A DNA stretch of 64,000 nucleotides from Wurfbainia villosa (Eukaryota > Streptophyta > Magnoliopsida > Zingiberales > Zingiberaceae), in NCBI GenBank assembly GCA_025175895.1, contig CM046001.1, positions 48,421,719 to 48,485,718 on the forward strand. The letters are read 5' to 3'. A program made the position numbers and the translations under genes. This document shows positions 20,537 through 31,533 of the stretch, piece after piece (the first letter of the stretch is position 1; the number at the start of each line of letters is the position of its first letter). The notes under the pieces were generated by a model that saw only the letters and a list, made by a program, of their open reading frames with translations, was not told where the DNA came from and did not search any database.

Positions 20537-21839
20537 TCTACCGGCACCTGGTGGTTAGATACGGGAGCCACTGATCATGTCTGCAATACTTTGTAGGGGT
20601 TCTAGGAAACCTGACGACTAGCTGAAAGAAAAATTACCGTTTACTTGGGCAATGCCACGAAGGTGGCGGCTATTGCAGTGGGAGATTTTTATTTGTCTTT
20701 TGAGAGGAATAAAGTTTTAGTTCTTAAAAATTCCCTTTATGTACCTTTATTTAGAAAGAATTTGATTTCAATTTCTAAATTGTTTAAGGATGGATATTCT
20801 ATTTCTTTTAATGACAGAGCTGTTATAAGAGAAAAGAACCTTCGAAGATGAACAAAACATATCTTTGGCATCTTAGGCTTGGTCATATTAACCTAAGAAG
20901 AATTCAAAGGTTGATAGCTGATGGACCTCTGGGTTCATTAGTGATGGAAGACTTCCCAACCTGCGAATCTTGCTTGGAGGGTAAAATGACCAAGAGGCCT
21001 TTTAGGGCCAAGGGGTATAGAGCCAAAGATGTGTTAGAATTGGTTCATTCTGATTTGTGTGGTCCTATGTCTATCCAGGCTAGAGGGGTTTTGAGTATTT
21101 CATCTCTTTTATAGACGATTATTCGAGATATGGATACATTTACTTGATGCGCCGCAAGTCTGAATGCTTTGACAAGTTCAAAGAATTCAAGGCTGATGTG
21201 GAGAAACATTAAGGTAAAAGTATCAAGACACTACGATCTGATCGTGGAGGTGAGTACCTCTTAGGAGAGTTTAGGAATTACTTATCAGAGGCTGGGATTC
21301 ACTCCCAATTGTCTGCACCTGGCACACCCCAGTAGAATGGTGTAGTAGAGCGAACTAATAGGACTCTTATGGAGATGGTTAGATCGATGATGAGTTATTC
21401 TGAGTTGCCAGATTCGTTCAAAGGATATGATCTAGATACGACAGTGTATATTCTGAACTTGGTCACATCTAAATCAGTGCCTTCTACTCCCATAGAATTG
21501 TGGACTGGGCGAAAGCCTAGTCTAAGACATATTCGGATTTGGGGGAGTCTAGCACATGTGCTGAAGGCATATGCTGGTAAGTTAGAACCTTGTACAAAAG
21601 TACGAATGTTCGTTGGCTATCCTAGAGGAACGAAAGGTGGTTTGTTTTATAGTCCTAGAGATCAAAGGGTGATCGTTAGCACGAACGTCAGATTTCTAGA
21701 GGAAGACTATATGATGAACCACAATCCCATGAGTAAGATTGTTCTGGAGGAATTAAAAGGGAAAGTCACTTCTTCAGTACCACCGGTACAAAAGGATATA
21801 CCACAAGTCACTACACTGCGTGTCACAGAGGATACATAG
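20537..21839 (+). pseudogene. pol: Copia protease and integrase (broken; element G)
   Basis: Begins with the aspartic protease site WWLDTGATDHVCN (near 20550-20595). After stops comes the protease body and AVIREKNL, then the GAG-pre-integrase zinc domain HLRLGHINLRRIQ...CESCLEGK (20848-21110). The integrase core shows HSDLCGPM, TLRSDRGGEYL and GTPQ-stop-NGVVERTNRT (a Trp codon now TAG near 21333). C-terminal WTGRKPSL...GYPRGTKGG runs to TAG at 21839. Protease cuts the polyprotein; integrase inserts the cDNA. At least five stops or shifts make it inactive. Confidence 0.87.
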
Positions 21840-23511
21840 GTGATACCTCGTCGTAGTGGGAGGGTTGTTAGACAGCCTGATAGATTCATTTTCTTGACAA
21901 AATCTTCTGATTTAGTCCCAGGCGAACATGAACCTCACCCCTTGACATATGACGAGGCAATCTAAGATAAAGATGCAGTATCTTGGCAAAGTGCAATGAA
22001 TACTGAGATTGAATCTATGGATTCGAATCAGGTCTGGGAGCTAGTAGAACCACCCGATGGTGTAAAAACCATTGGATGCAAGTGGATCTACAAAATAAAG
22101 AGAGGAATAGATGGGAAGGTTGAGACCTTCAAAGCGAGATAGGCTTGTTGCGAACGGGTATACTCAGAAAGAGGGTATCGATTATGAGGAAACCTTTTCG
22201 CCGGTGGCCATGCTTAAGTCTATCCGGATTCTCTTATGCATTGCAGCTTATATGGATTATGAGGTGTGGCAGATGGATGTCAAGACAGCTTTCCTTAATG
22301 GAAGTCTTGAGGAAAACATTTATATGAAGCAACCAGAGGGATTCATTGCAAATGGCAAAGAGCATCTTGTGTGTAAGCTTAATCGGTCCATTTATGGATT
22401 GAAGCAAGCTTCAAGGTCTTGGAACATCCGCTTTGATGAGGCAATCCAGTCATATGGATTTATTCAAAGTCCGGATGAGTCTTGTGTATACAAGAGATGT
22501 GACGAAAAAGTAGTGGTATTTCTTGTACTATACGTAGATGACATTTTGTTAATTGGCAATAATGTCAAGGTGTTATCGGACGTAAGGGTATGGTTGTCCA
22601 AACAGTTTGATATGAAGGACTTGGGAGAAGTGGGACACATCCTTGGGATCAAGGTTATAAGGGATTGCAGGAAAAGGATGTTGTGATTATGTCAAGTTTC
22701 ATACATAGACACCATTATGGATCGTTTTAGCATGCAGAACTCCAAGAAGGGTTTTCTACCTTTCAGGCATGGAGTTCCTTTATCTAAGGAGATGTATCCT
22801 AGAACATCTGAGGAGATAGAGGAGATGAAGGCGGTTCCTTATGCTTCAGCAGTAGGAAGCCTCATGTATGCGATGCTATGTACGAGACCAGATATCTGCT
22901 TTGCCGTGGGCATGGTGAGCAGATATTAGAGTAATCTAGGATAGGGACATTGGAGTGCGGTAAAGCATATATTGAAGTACCTGAGAAGGACTAGGGATTA
23001 TATGCTAGTTTACCAGGCAGACCAATTACTCCCTGTGGGTTACAAAGATTCCGACTTCCAATCAGATAGGGATAACAGTAAGTCTACCTCAGGTTTTGTG
23101 TTTACTTTGAGAGGTGGAGCGATTGTATGGAGGAGTGTCAAGCAGAAATGCATGGCGGACTCCACCATAGAAGCTGAGTATGTGGAAGCCTCTGAGGCGG
23201 CCAAAGAAGTTGTGTAGCTCAGGAACTTCCTGATGGACTTGGATGTGATTCCTGGTTTGGCCAAAACTATCACAATTTATTGTGATAATAGTGGTGCAAT
23301 TGCAAACTCGAAGGAACCACGAGCCCATAAGGCAAGAAAACACATAGAGCGCAAGTACCACCTGATACGAGAAATCGTAAAAAGAGGAGAAGTTATTGTG
23401 GCCAAGATTGCATCAGAGGATGACCTGGCAGATCCTTTCACTAAGGCCCTTTTGGCAAGAGCTTTTGATAGGCATCTAGAGGGAATGGGGATCAGATGTA
23501 TGGCAGTTTGA
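21840..23511 (+). pseudogene. pol: Copia RT-RNase H (broken; element G)
   Basis: Linker with VPRRSGRVVRQPDRF, then WELVEPPDG and KTIGCKWIYKIKRG. A small insertion near 22140 shifts the frame; the 191-codon stretch 22111-22686 then carries DYEETFSPVAMLKSIR, QMDVKTAFLNGSL and the catalytic YVDD at about 22530-22542. Further stops at 22684, near 22930 and 22945 and at 23216 precede the RNase H motifs DSDFQSDRD, STIEAEYVEA and CDNSGA. Ends GIRCMAV at 23511. Nonsense codons are mainly TAG/TGA where K keeps CAG or TGG. Confidence 0.88.
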
Positions 23512-23530
23512 GGACAACATAGTCTTTTAG

Positions 23531-23544
23531 TATAAGTGAAAGAT
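23531..23544 (+). other. Polypurine tract region of G
   Basis: TATAAGTGAAAGAT directly before the 3' LTR; K has the cleaner TATAAGTGGGAGAT (57622-57635). Confidence 0.7.
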
Positions 23545-25514
23545 TGTTGGGATGTATACTGAAAAGTCTATCTTTTTTATGAACATCATTATTTTGAAAT
23601 AAGAATCACATGATCATTGTTTACATATTTATGGTGATGCATATTGTCTAATACATTATATTGTAGATAACATGGTGTGTGGTATCACACAGGAGATCAT
23701 GTTATCGGCTCCTTGTGAAGTATAAGTAAAGGCTCACAACCGAGATGGCTTTGGACAAACCATTGGTATGGTTGTAGTGTGATTAGGTATTGGTTTGTCT
23801 TGACCATAGAATCACACTAGTACACTTTGTGTGTATTGAGCAGGACCGACTTAGAGGTGATTCGATTTATTGTTGACTGCATAATCGAATCGGACCTCAG
23901 ATATTATGTTGTACATACTCTTAATCCCGATATAATAACGAGCACATATACTTAGCATTCATTTCTTTGATTTACCAATGGGCGAGATTTATAGATTAAA
24001 TCGATAAGCTCGATAAGTTGGGAAATGATATTATTTATATGGTGTTCTATTGATTATAGGAGGAAACCATGTCCTATATATTAGGATGATGATGTCCCCT
24101 TGAGGAGCTCATAAGGTTCATAATGTAAACCCTGCAGGGGGACTTGGTCCGGCATGATGAAAAGGTTGAGTTGTACTACTCATGGAGTTAGATGTTGATT
24201 AATTAATAGTTAGTAAATTAATTAATCGACAGACATTCGAGATCTTAAATACGGGGAGAAAAATATACATATAATATATGGAGCCCATATTAACTTATAG
24301 GGGTTGGTGAGGTAGATCAATGATAATCCTTTAGTGGATTAGATTATCATTAATGGATCGGACTTTATGTGGGCTTGATCCATTGGGTGGCCAAGATCCA
24401 ACTCCTCATGGTCCCTATTGTAGCCTATTAATACCTCATGAAGCCTAGATCCAATGGATGAAAACAAAACTCTAGATCCAATGGTAGAGATTAAATCTCT
24501 AGATCCGACGGTTAAGATTAAATCTCTATATCCGACGGTTGAGATTAAATCCCTAGAACCAATGGTGGAGATTAAAACAAGGCTTATCCCTAAACCTATA
24601 AATAAGCCTAAAGGGGGTGGGCGGCAACTTGATGGTTTAGAAGATTAGGGTTTGCTTCCTTAGGCGGCAAGGAATCCTAGTTAGGTTAGGATTTAGGTTG
24701 GGCGGCTAGGGTTTGAGAGGGTTCTTGGGCGGCAACAATGGAGGGTTTTCTTTCTTCTTCCTAAGGTGATTGCCGGAGCCCATAATTCTCCTCTCTACCT
24801 TGGCCGGAGCTCAACCTATTCCTCTTCTTCTCCTTTGCCGGTGGAAAAAAGAGCTAGGGATTCTTTCCTTGAAGCTTTTGGCCGCCGCCTACACTTCTAA
24901 TCTTCATCTCTTTAGGCCGGTGACAAGCATCAAGCTTGGAGCTTGATGGTTGGTCCTAGATAAGAGAAGAGTTTATTTTTTATGATCTTCCTTTGTTTGG
25001 AGTGAACAAGGAAGGAAGATTGGTGATCTAGGAGCTTCGACTTTTGGTAGATCGTCTCCCACACGATGTCCAAAAGGAGGAAGGACATACAATAGAAGAT
25101 CAAGAGGTATAATACTTGTCTATTATCTTATTTAACATGTTTATAATTGTTTTCAATTATATATGCATGATATATTTTGTTTTGCGGCTAATATAACTTG
25201 GACCCCGAACATAAATAGAAAAGACAGCGATCCGTACATCGTCTATTCTGCGGCTATTCGTAGAATAGAGGTTGGTTGCTTGAACAACATGTTTTTTCAA
25301 GTGACTACTCTAATCGAATAGCACGACGATGAAACAGTTACTTGGGTAATCCCTCTTGTCAAGGATAAATTTTTTTATCCGGGGACATAGAAGGGATCGC
25401 AATGAACAAGCGACCGAGTTGAAGTGGTAAGCGAAGTTTCTCCACCTTCAAGTGGTATCAGAGCTTCCGGGTAAAACCTTTAATTGGTATCATAGCTTCC
25501 GAGAAAAACCTTCA
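23545..25514 (+). repeat. 3' LTR of element G (1.97 kb)
   Basis: Starts TGTTGGGATGTATACTG and ends AAAACCTTCA. Closely follows the 5' LTR with scattered substitutions, including TATA box 24597-24604, the 27-base array (24446-24583) and the two embedded primer-site-like sequences (25449-25498). Flanked by target-duplication bases CAAAA. Confidence 0.9.
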
Positions 25515-25959
25515 CAAAATGCTTTTAGTCGACTGGGCAGTCCACTACGAAGGCATCAGTCGACTGATGGATACATCAGTCAACTGCTAAGGTTTCTATT
25601 GAACTACAATGGTCGGGATCTGACGTGTTCGGAGGCCGTTATAGTGGCGGCAGTCGAATGCCAAGGACAACAGTCGACTGATGGCGACCAACAGGAAGAA
25701 ATCAACCCTCTCTATAAAAAGAGAGGGTGTAGGCTTTTGGGAGGCTAATGCTTGGACTAGCGGGTCGTGGACTAGTGGCAAGGGTCGTGAACCACGTTAT
25801 GACTTTGTGTTAACGTTTGTATTCTTGTTATTGCTTTGTCTTTATTATTTTTACTTCCGCTTGCGATAACAAATTTGTAGACGAGCAATCGACGAGAAAA
25901 TTCCACCATACACATAATAGGCTTTCACCCCCCTCTAGCCGGCCAACATCGTTCCTACA
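25515..25959 (+). repeat. 3' LTR of F, second part
   Basis: Resumes at the duplicated target and follows the F 5' LTR from about 12087, through the CAGTCGACTG sites and the TATA hairpin (CCCTCTC-TATAAAAAGAGAGGG near 25710-25732), to TTCCTACA at 25959. About 170 bases of the R/U5 region present in the 5' LTR (after GGAGGCTAATGCTT) are missing. The conserved TTCACCCCCCTCTAGCC remains. Confidence 0.87.
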
Positions 25960-26178
25960 TCCATTTCTCAGAATCTTGGCGCATCACAACTTTAGATACG
26001 ATGTTGGCTCATTCAACTCAACAAGCATAACATCATCATTGTCAGACAAGAGAAATGAATATCTCTCAGGCTGACGATGTATCCAATCAGACATGTGAAG
26101 AGGTTGGTATACTTGAATAGGTTGTTGCTCCATAACCCCTTGTGCAACATTCTCATCATCCATGACACTATGTGGTGC
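25960..26178 (-). pseudogene. pol: Copia IN-RT linker (element D1)
   Basis: Continues the D1 pol across the F insertion. Minus-strand text parallels the D2 linker at 32958-33290, with the SDRICRQPERYLFL-like segment and the EKW-type start of RT. Degenerate and too short to stand alone. Confidence 0.75.
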
Positions 26179-26894
26179 CTATTCAATTTCCATCTCAGTG
26201 CTATCTTTATCTTGAATTTTTTTAAGATTTATTTTACTCCCACTAGTTCTTCTAGAAATGAACTCTCTTTCTAGAAATATGCTATTTCTAGCGACAAACA
26301 CTTTACTGTGTTTGGGATTGTAGAAGTAATATCCTTTCATTTCCTTAGGATATCCTACAAAGTAGCACTTGTCTGATTTGGAGCCTAGTTTTTCGGAGAC
26401 TTGACGTGAAACATAAGACTCACAATCCCAAATCTTCATAAAAGATATTTTAAGACTCTTTCCAGTCCATATCGCATACAGTGTCTTTATGACAACCTTA
26501 GATGGGACACGGTTAAGTGTGAAGCATCCGTCTCTAAAGCATATCCTCAGAAGAAAGAAGGAATATTTTTGTGACTCATCATGGATCATACCATATCTAA
26601 TAATGTACGATTTCTCCTTTCTGATACATCATTCCATTGTGGTGTTCTAGGTGGAGTGAGTTGAGATCTAATCCCAAACTCAACGAGATAGTCACAAAAA
26701 TCTTGGCTAAGTTATTCCCCACCTCGATCTGATCGAAGCACTTTTATACTCTTACCAAGTTGGTTTTGTAATTCATTCTTGAATTATTTGAACTTTTCAA
26801 AGGATTTAAATTTGTGTCTCATAAGAGACACATATCCATATCTTCTGAAATCATCAGTAAAAGTAATATGTATGAGTTCTAACAAATCAGTAGC
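26179..26894 (-). pseudogene. pol: Copia integrase (broken; element D1)
   Basis: Reading leftwards: LELIHI, then TFTDDFRRYGYVSLM, LRSDRGGE (second catalytic Asp kept), PQWNDVSERRNRTLLD with stops between. The 136-codon stretch at 26589-26179 has FTLNRVPSKVV, TLYAIWTGKSL and FVGYPKEMKGYYFYNPK. About 55 bases are missing near 26863 compared with D2 (39210-39270), removing the CG-FNVAARGG part of the core. Confidence 0.83.
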
Positions 26895-27475
26895 TCATTC
26901 ATCATGTCCACTAAATGGAGTTTTGGTCATCTTGCCTAGTAGACAGGATTCACATGTCTCATATGATTCAAAATCAAATGAGTCAAGTAATCCATCCTTA
27001 TGGAGCTGGGATATGTGACTCTCATTTACGTGACCTAGGCGACAATGCCAGATATATGTTTGGTTTAGATCATTAGATTTGAACTGTTTAGTATTTATGT
27101 TATAGACGGGGGTTTCAAGATCTAGAAGATAGAGACCATTCACAATGTGTGCTCTAAAAAAAACATATCATTTAAATAAACGGAACAACACTTGTCCTTA
27201 TTACAAATGAGAAACCTTTCTTGTCTAAACAAGAAAGAGAGAATATTTTTAGTTAAGGCAGACACATAACAACAATCTTCTAGTTCTAAGATATGCCCAG
27301 TGGGAAAAGTTAAGGAATATGTCCCTACAGCGATGGTAGCAACTTTTGCTCCATTGCCTACCCGTAGGTCCACTTCTCCCTTCTTCAATGATCTAGTCTT
27401 TCAAAGGCCCTGCACATTGGTATAAATGTGAGAAGCATAGCCGGTATCTAAAACCCAAGAAGACAATATAGATAA
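26895..27475 (-). pseudogene. pol: Copia protease and GAG-pre-integrase (element D1)
   Basis: Minus strand: active-site region SSWVLDTGYASHI (near 27470-27430), then VDLRVGNGAKVATIAVGTYSL, LELEDCCYVSALTKNI (27388-27140) and the zinc-binding HCRLGHVNESHI...CESCLLGKMTKTPFSG (27143-26895). The two stretches overlap by a frameshift. Protease releases the mature proteins; the HHCC domain belongs to integrase. Confidence 0.83.
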
Positions 27476-28344
27476 ATTGACTTCTATAACATATATACCT
27501 GATGCAAAAGTCTCACTTCTCTTCTTTTTCACCTCTTCTAGGTATAGCTTGCAGTTTCTCTTCCAATGCTTGATCTAACTGCAGTTGAAGCATTCCCCTT
27601 CCTTAGACACCCCTCCTTTAGGTTTTAATGCATTTTCCTTACCTTTGCATTTGCCTTTGGCTTGGGTCTTACCCTTACATTTAGGCTTCTGCTTGCCTTT
27701 TCCTTTGTTCACCAACAAAATGGTACCAAGCTTTTCCTTCTTATGGTTGAGTTTAGGAGTTCATAACATGCTCAACATCTCAAGTAAAGGCTTGTCAATT
27801 TCATTCATGTTGTAGTTCACAATAAATTGACTGTAGCCTTCTGGCAGTGATTGTAGAACAAGGTCAGTGGCCAGCTCTTGTCCCAATGGAAATCTCAATC
27901 TCTCTAGGTTCTCAACGTACCCAATCATCTTGAGTACATGAGTGCCTACAGGAGTTCCTTCTTGCATCTTGTATTGAAACAAGACCTTTGACACTTTGTA
28001 TCTCTCGTGCCTTGCTTGTCCCTGATATAGTTGTTTCAGATGCTCAACCATACTATAGGCATCCATGTTCTCATGTTGCTTTTGAAGCTTAGAGTTCATG
28101 GTGTCAAGCAAAGACATGACACATCAAGTGCGTAATCTTGATGCTTCTTACAAGCATCCCTATGAGCACGAGTGGCCGTAGGAGTGGGTGGTTCAGGAAT
28201 GGACTGCTCTAGGACGTATAGTTTGCATTATTGCTTGAAGACTATCCTCATGTTCCTGTACCAGTCTAGAAAATTAGCTCCAGTGAGCTTGTCCTTATCG
28301 AGGACAGATCGCAGAGAGAGTGTGTTCGACGTATTTGATGACAT
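27476..28344 (-). pseudogene. gag: Copia Gag (broken; element D1)
   Basis: The ATG at 28344 gives MSSNTSNTLSLRSVLDKDKL, then NFLDWYRNMRIVFKQ and a TAA at codon 39 (28230-28228). After a one-base deletion near 28100, the core follows at 28117-27761: QKQHENMDAYSMVEHLKQLY, QGQARHERYKVSKVL, LPEGYSQFIVNYNMNE. A TGA then replaces CGA (D2 keeps CGA). A Lys/Gly-rich tail and a CCHC knuckle with an internal stop (CFNCS-stop-IKHWKRNC, about 27590-27551) follow. The codon-39 stop is also present in D2. Confidence 0.86.
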
Positions 28345-29680
28345 GGTGATCTACAATATAGAAATGCAGAAATGTAACATATTTCATTCATTTAATTAGG
28401 CCTTTAACTAAATGATTCTCCCATTGGTCACAAAGTGGGACAAGATCCATATTATACCACATCTTGAGTTAACTTTGGCTAATTTCCCAAGACTCATATA
28501 AGTTAGGTAGGTAACTTGTACCAATTACATCTAATGTAACTCTTGTATATTTATATGAACAACTTTATTTGTTCATTGTTCCCATCGCATGAGATATCCT
28601 TCTAAATTACCACTCATCTTGAGTTATCTTTGGCTAATCACCCAAGATTTGTATAATGTAGGTAAATGTCTCGTATGAGCTATGCCTCTAAGTTCATCAA
28701 TCTAGTTGAGAGAGCTTAGTTAAGTCAAGCCCAAGGTTTAATAGGCGGACATCACAATTGTCTTGTCGCACTTTACCGAAGTAAATCGAGTCACTTTGCT
28801 TTGGTAAACGTGCTACAATTGAACAAGGTAATAGCAAGTATTAAGCTTTGGTAGGCATATAATAAGTGACATAATTGTGTGACAACTAACTACGCATGCT
28901 TCACATATATAAGTATCACATGCATCACATACACAAGCATCACATGCATCACATATAAGCGTAGTATATATCAACATATAACTTTAAACGTGACATGGTT
29001 ATGGCCCGAATCTACGATCTCCTCAAGCCAATGAGAAGAGCGATGGGTCAACCTAGGGGTAGCATCTTCTCCAAGTGCATCCTTTTGTTGTTATGTATCG
29101 TCGACATCCTTCTTGTAACTTCATCCTCCAATGGACTTTCCACTCATCATTTTGTACATTAAAAAATAAGAATACTTGAGTTACATTCGAGTCTAGATCT
29201 ATTTTACAATTAGAAAAATAGGGAGGCATGACTCGCAGGTCGTATTATGAATTACAACATGCACACACAACACAACCACAATCACATTGGGGTTAAGGGC
29301 CATAACCATGCACCATGGCATACATCATTCACATAGATCTATGACATGCAGATTTTATTATGGTGCTATACACAACTTAAAAGCCGCTACGACACGGCGG
29401 TCCCGGAGCAAAATTTTATTTTAACAACTCTTTGAATGAGTCGCTGCCCTTAGCCCATCATAATGAACCCGAGACCCTTTCTTGCCACTATTCATAGAAA
29501 TTTTGGGTGATAGATCCGAACGACAAACATGATGTTCGATCAACAAATATGCCATGCATATCTTGTTGCACAAAATCACCCAAACAATCATGCATGCACC
29601 ATAATAAACTTCTTATACAAAATTTTATATCACATATAAAATGATCTACGAAGATCTTTATGTATGATCTTTCGCAAGTG
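28345..29680 (-). other. D1 leader
   Basis: About 1.3 kb without coding potential. The block CATCTTGAGTTA(A/T)CTTTGGCTAAT...CCCAAGA occurs twice (about 28465 and 28616), each followed by a GTAGGTAA/GTAGGTAAA segment. A CACATGCATCACATA-rich stretch lies at 28895-28975. D2 has the same leader at 52970-53467. Confidence 0.7.
28893..28975. repeat. Short CATCACATGCATCACATA-type repeats
   Basis: Imperfect direct repeats of ATCACATGCATCACAT and ATATAAG in the D1 leader, including two nearly adjacent copies at about 28916 and 28940. Confidence 0.65.
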
Positions 29681-29692
29681 GCTCTGATACCA
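29681..29692 (-). other. Primer-binding site, tRNA-iMet type (element D1)
   Basis: GCTCTGATACCA on the plus strand (TGGTATCAGAGC on the sense strand), one base from the LTR edge TGTTGGG. Confidence 0.92.
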
Positions 29693-29693
29693 C

Positions 29694-31513
29694 TGTTGGG
29701 AATTCTATGCAATAAATAATGAAATCGCAGTAGAAAAAAGGATCCCTTGAGCGATCCATGCGAAAAAAAACTCATACAAAGTATAGATAAAAAAAAAGCC
29801 CTATCCTATAGAGTATACCTTTGATGTGTGTCCTTTGTCTATCCCGCTCGTCCACGGTTCGCCAGATCTTAGCGCGATCAGAATGGTCGTGCCTCTATGG
29901 TATCCACATGAATACTATCTTGGAGAAGGAGATGAAACCTTTGGTTGTACTAGCAACCACACAAAGGATCTCCACACAAGACTTTGCCCAAGAAGAAGGA
30001 AGAAGGGAAAAAGGGATGCTTAGCTAAAATGAGATCACACACCCAAAAATGAAATCCCCCCTTATTCACGTTAAGCCAAAAAGCTTATATCCCATTTGCA
30101 TCCATTAAATCCCTTTGCATGCAACATTAAGGATTAAAATCCATTTCATGCATTAATCCCATTGCATGCAACATTAACCTTCATGAAACGTTTGAGAATC
30201 TTCATGAAATCCCATTTCAATTAATTAATCCATTTGCATGCAACATTAAGCATTAAATCCCATTTCATGCAATAACCTTTTTGCATGCAACATTAACCTT
30301 TTGCATGCAACGTTTGAGAATCTTCATGAAATCCCATTTCATACAATTAATCCATTTGCATGCATGATTAATCACCATTAATCATGCTAACCTTCTTCAA
30401 TTGGTTTCACATGAGTCTAACTCAAATTAAATCAATTTGAGTCCAACTCAAGTTTGGCCAAGCAATGAGTCCAACTCATTCTAGTCCATTCAATTAACTA
30501 ATGATTCATTTAGTCAAACTAAGATGATCCTATCTCCAAAATAATGTGTTATTTGTGTGTGACCCAATAGGTTCTTGCAATGTTGGTAATGTTTTTAAAA
30601 CCTTTTTAGAAACATAAGCAATGAGTGACATCTAGTAATGCATCATTGCTATCCAAGTAGCAAGAATGTCGAGATCCGACATAACCTTAGTGTGGCTACT
30701 ATAATGTATAACCTTGTCCTTTTATCCTCGATATCTAGATTGATCAATGAGGTATAAACCGTGTCATCCTCTTATCAATCTTTGTATTTCTTGATCCCCA
30801 AGTAGACTTACTCAAACAAATGAGTTCAATATCTTTTATTGACTCATTTGAGCATGACCATGCATTTTGTAGTCCTACTCTATCAAGAGGCCTAAAGATA
30901 TCACTCCTGTCATATGAGAGAGATATATCTCATCTACATCACTCATATTCCTCCGCATAATTTGTTACATACCCAGTGATCACCTTTATAGTCCACCCTA
31001 TTACGGGTGACGTTTGATGATACCAAAGTACATAACTCCATATGTAGGGAACCGTACTGATTTCAGGTCAAAGGACTATTCATACTAATAGTCACATGAG
31101 AAAGTTTGACACTCATATAATGTTCCATGAAACTTTTTCATGGCAGGTCAATTCAGTACATAGTCTCTAATATGTACCCATGTGTCAACTTGATATTACA
31201 TATCCATGACCTGTGAGATCAAATCATTAATTGACCTACATGATAGTCTCAATGCATTAATATTGCCCTTGTATATTAATAATTGACTAGAAATATTTAA
31301 GAATAGTATTCTCCATAGCTTCTCACAATCAATTCTACCAATTGATATGCTATAGATAAGAACCTACTTTCTAGGGCATTATTATATTTATTCAGTTGGC
31401 AAAAGCATGGAGTAAATATAATAACCAAACTTTGCCTTTATTATTAATGAAGTATGGTACATATGATCCCTAATCAATCATCTAACGATTGACACTAAGG
31501 GCTGACACTAACG
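29694..31513 (-). repeat. D-family LTR shared by D1 (as 5' LTR) and D2 (as 3' LTR), 1.82 kb
   Basis: Left end TGTTGGGAATTC, right end GACACTAACG (CA tip mutated to CG). The left side adjoins the D1 primer site. The right side adjoins a purine tract (plus-strand ATCTCCCACTAGC, 31514-31526) and the end of D2 pol. One LTR therefore separates two internal regions in the same orientation. U3 carries six TTGCATGCA sites (30115-30365). A possible TATA (sense ATATAAG, near 30084-30090) lies just past them, but this box is uncertain. Confidence 0.88.
30115..30365 (-). repeat. Array of TTGCATGCAA palindromes in the D LTR
   Basis: Six near-perfect TTGCATGCA(A/T) sites at about 30115, 30162, 30234, 30281, 30301 and 30356, mostly followed by CATTAA, with interspersed CCCATTTCATGCA variants and two GTTTGAGAATCTTCATGAAAT copies. 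CATGCA is the core of the plant RY element, bound by B3-domain factors; use of these sites here is inference. Confidence 0.75.
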
Positions 31514-31533
31514 ATCTCCCACTAGCACTAGTA

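Larger units (their letters stand above)
17042..25514 (+). mobile_element. Element G: full-length Copia with gag-pol remnants
   Basis: Complete 5' and 3' LTRs of about 1.97 kb, tRNA-Met primer site, leader, gag, PR, IN, RT, RNase H in standard Copia order. Inserted in the F 3' LTR: flanks CAGAA (17037-17041) and CAAAA (25515-25519), one mismatch; the empty-site text CAGAATGCTT is seen in the F 5' LTR near 12087. Coding capacity is lost through many stops and a gag deletion. K (56151-59732) is a shorter relative. Confidence 0.9.
11531..25959 (+). mobile_element. Element F: gag-only Copia (TR-GAG type, SIRE-like), with nested TRIM and G
   Basis: Two LTRs (11531-12699 and 16462-17041 + 25515-25959) bound an internal region of about 3.1 kb once the TRIM is removed. 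The tRNA-Met primer site, a gag gene, about 1.35 kb of non-coding sequence and a polypurine tract are present; no protease, integrase or RT can be found. Flanking TCAAT / TCCAT is the target duplication in D1 pol. H is a second copy with the same layout, so the absence of pol is a feature of the family rather than a private deletion. Confidence 0.88.
9106..31513 (-). mobile_element. Element D1: Copia (Tork/Angela-like), split by F
   Basis: Minus-strand element reading 5' LTR (31513-29694), primer site, leader, gag, protease, integrase (to 25960), then a break filled by F (11531-25959), then RT-RNase H (11530-9984) and a 3' LTR fragment (9983-9106) that is interrupted by E. Flanks of F, TCAAT at 11526-11530 and TCCAT at 25960-25964, are a 5-base duplication with one mismatch, confirming that the two halves were once continuous. 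Stops and frameshifts throughout; not functional. Its 5' LTR is shared with D2. Confidence 0.87.
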
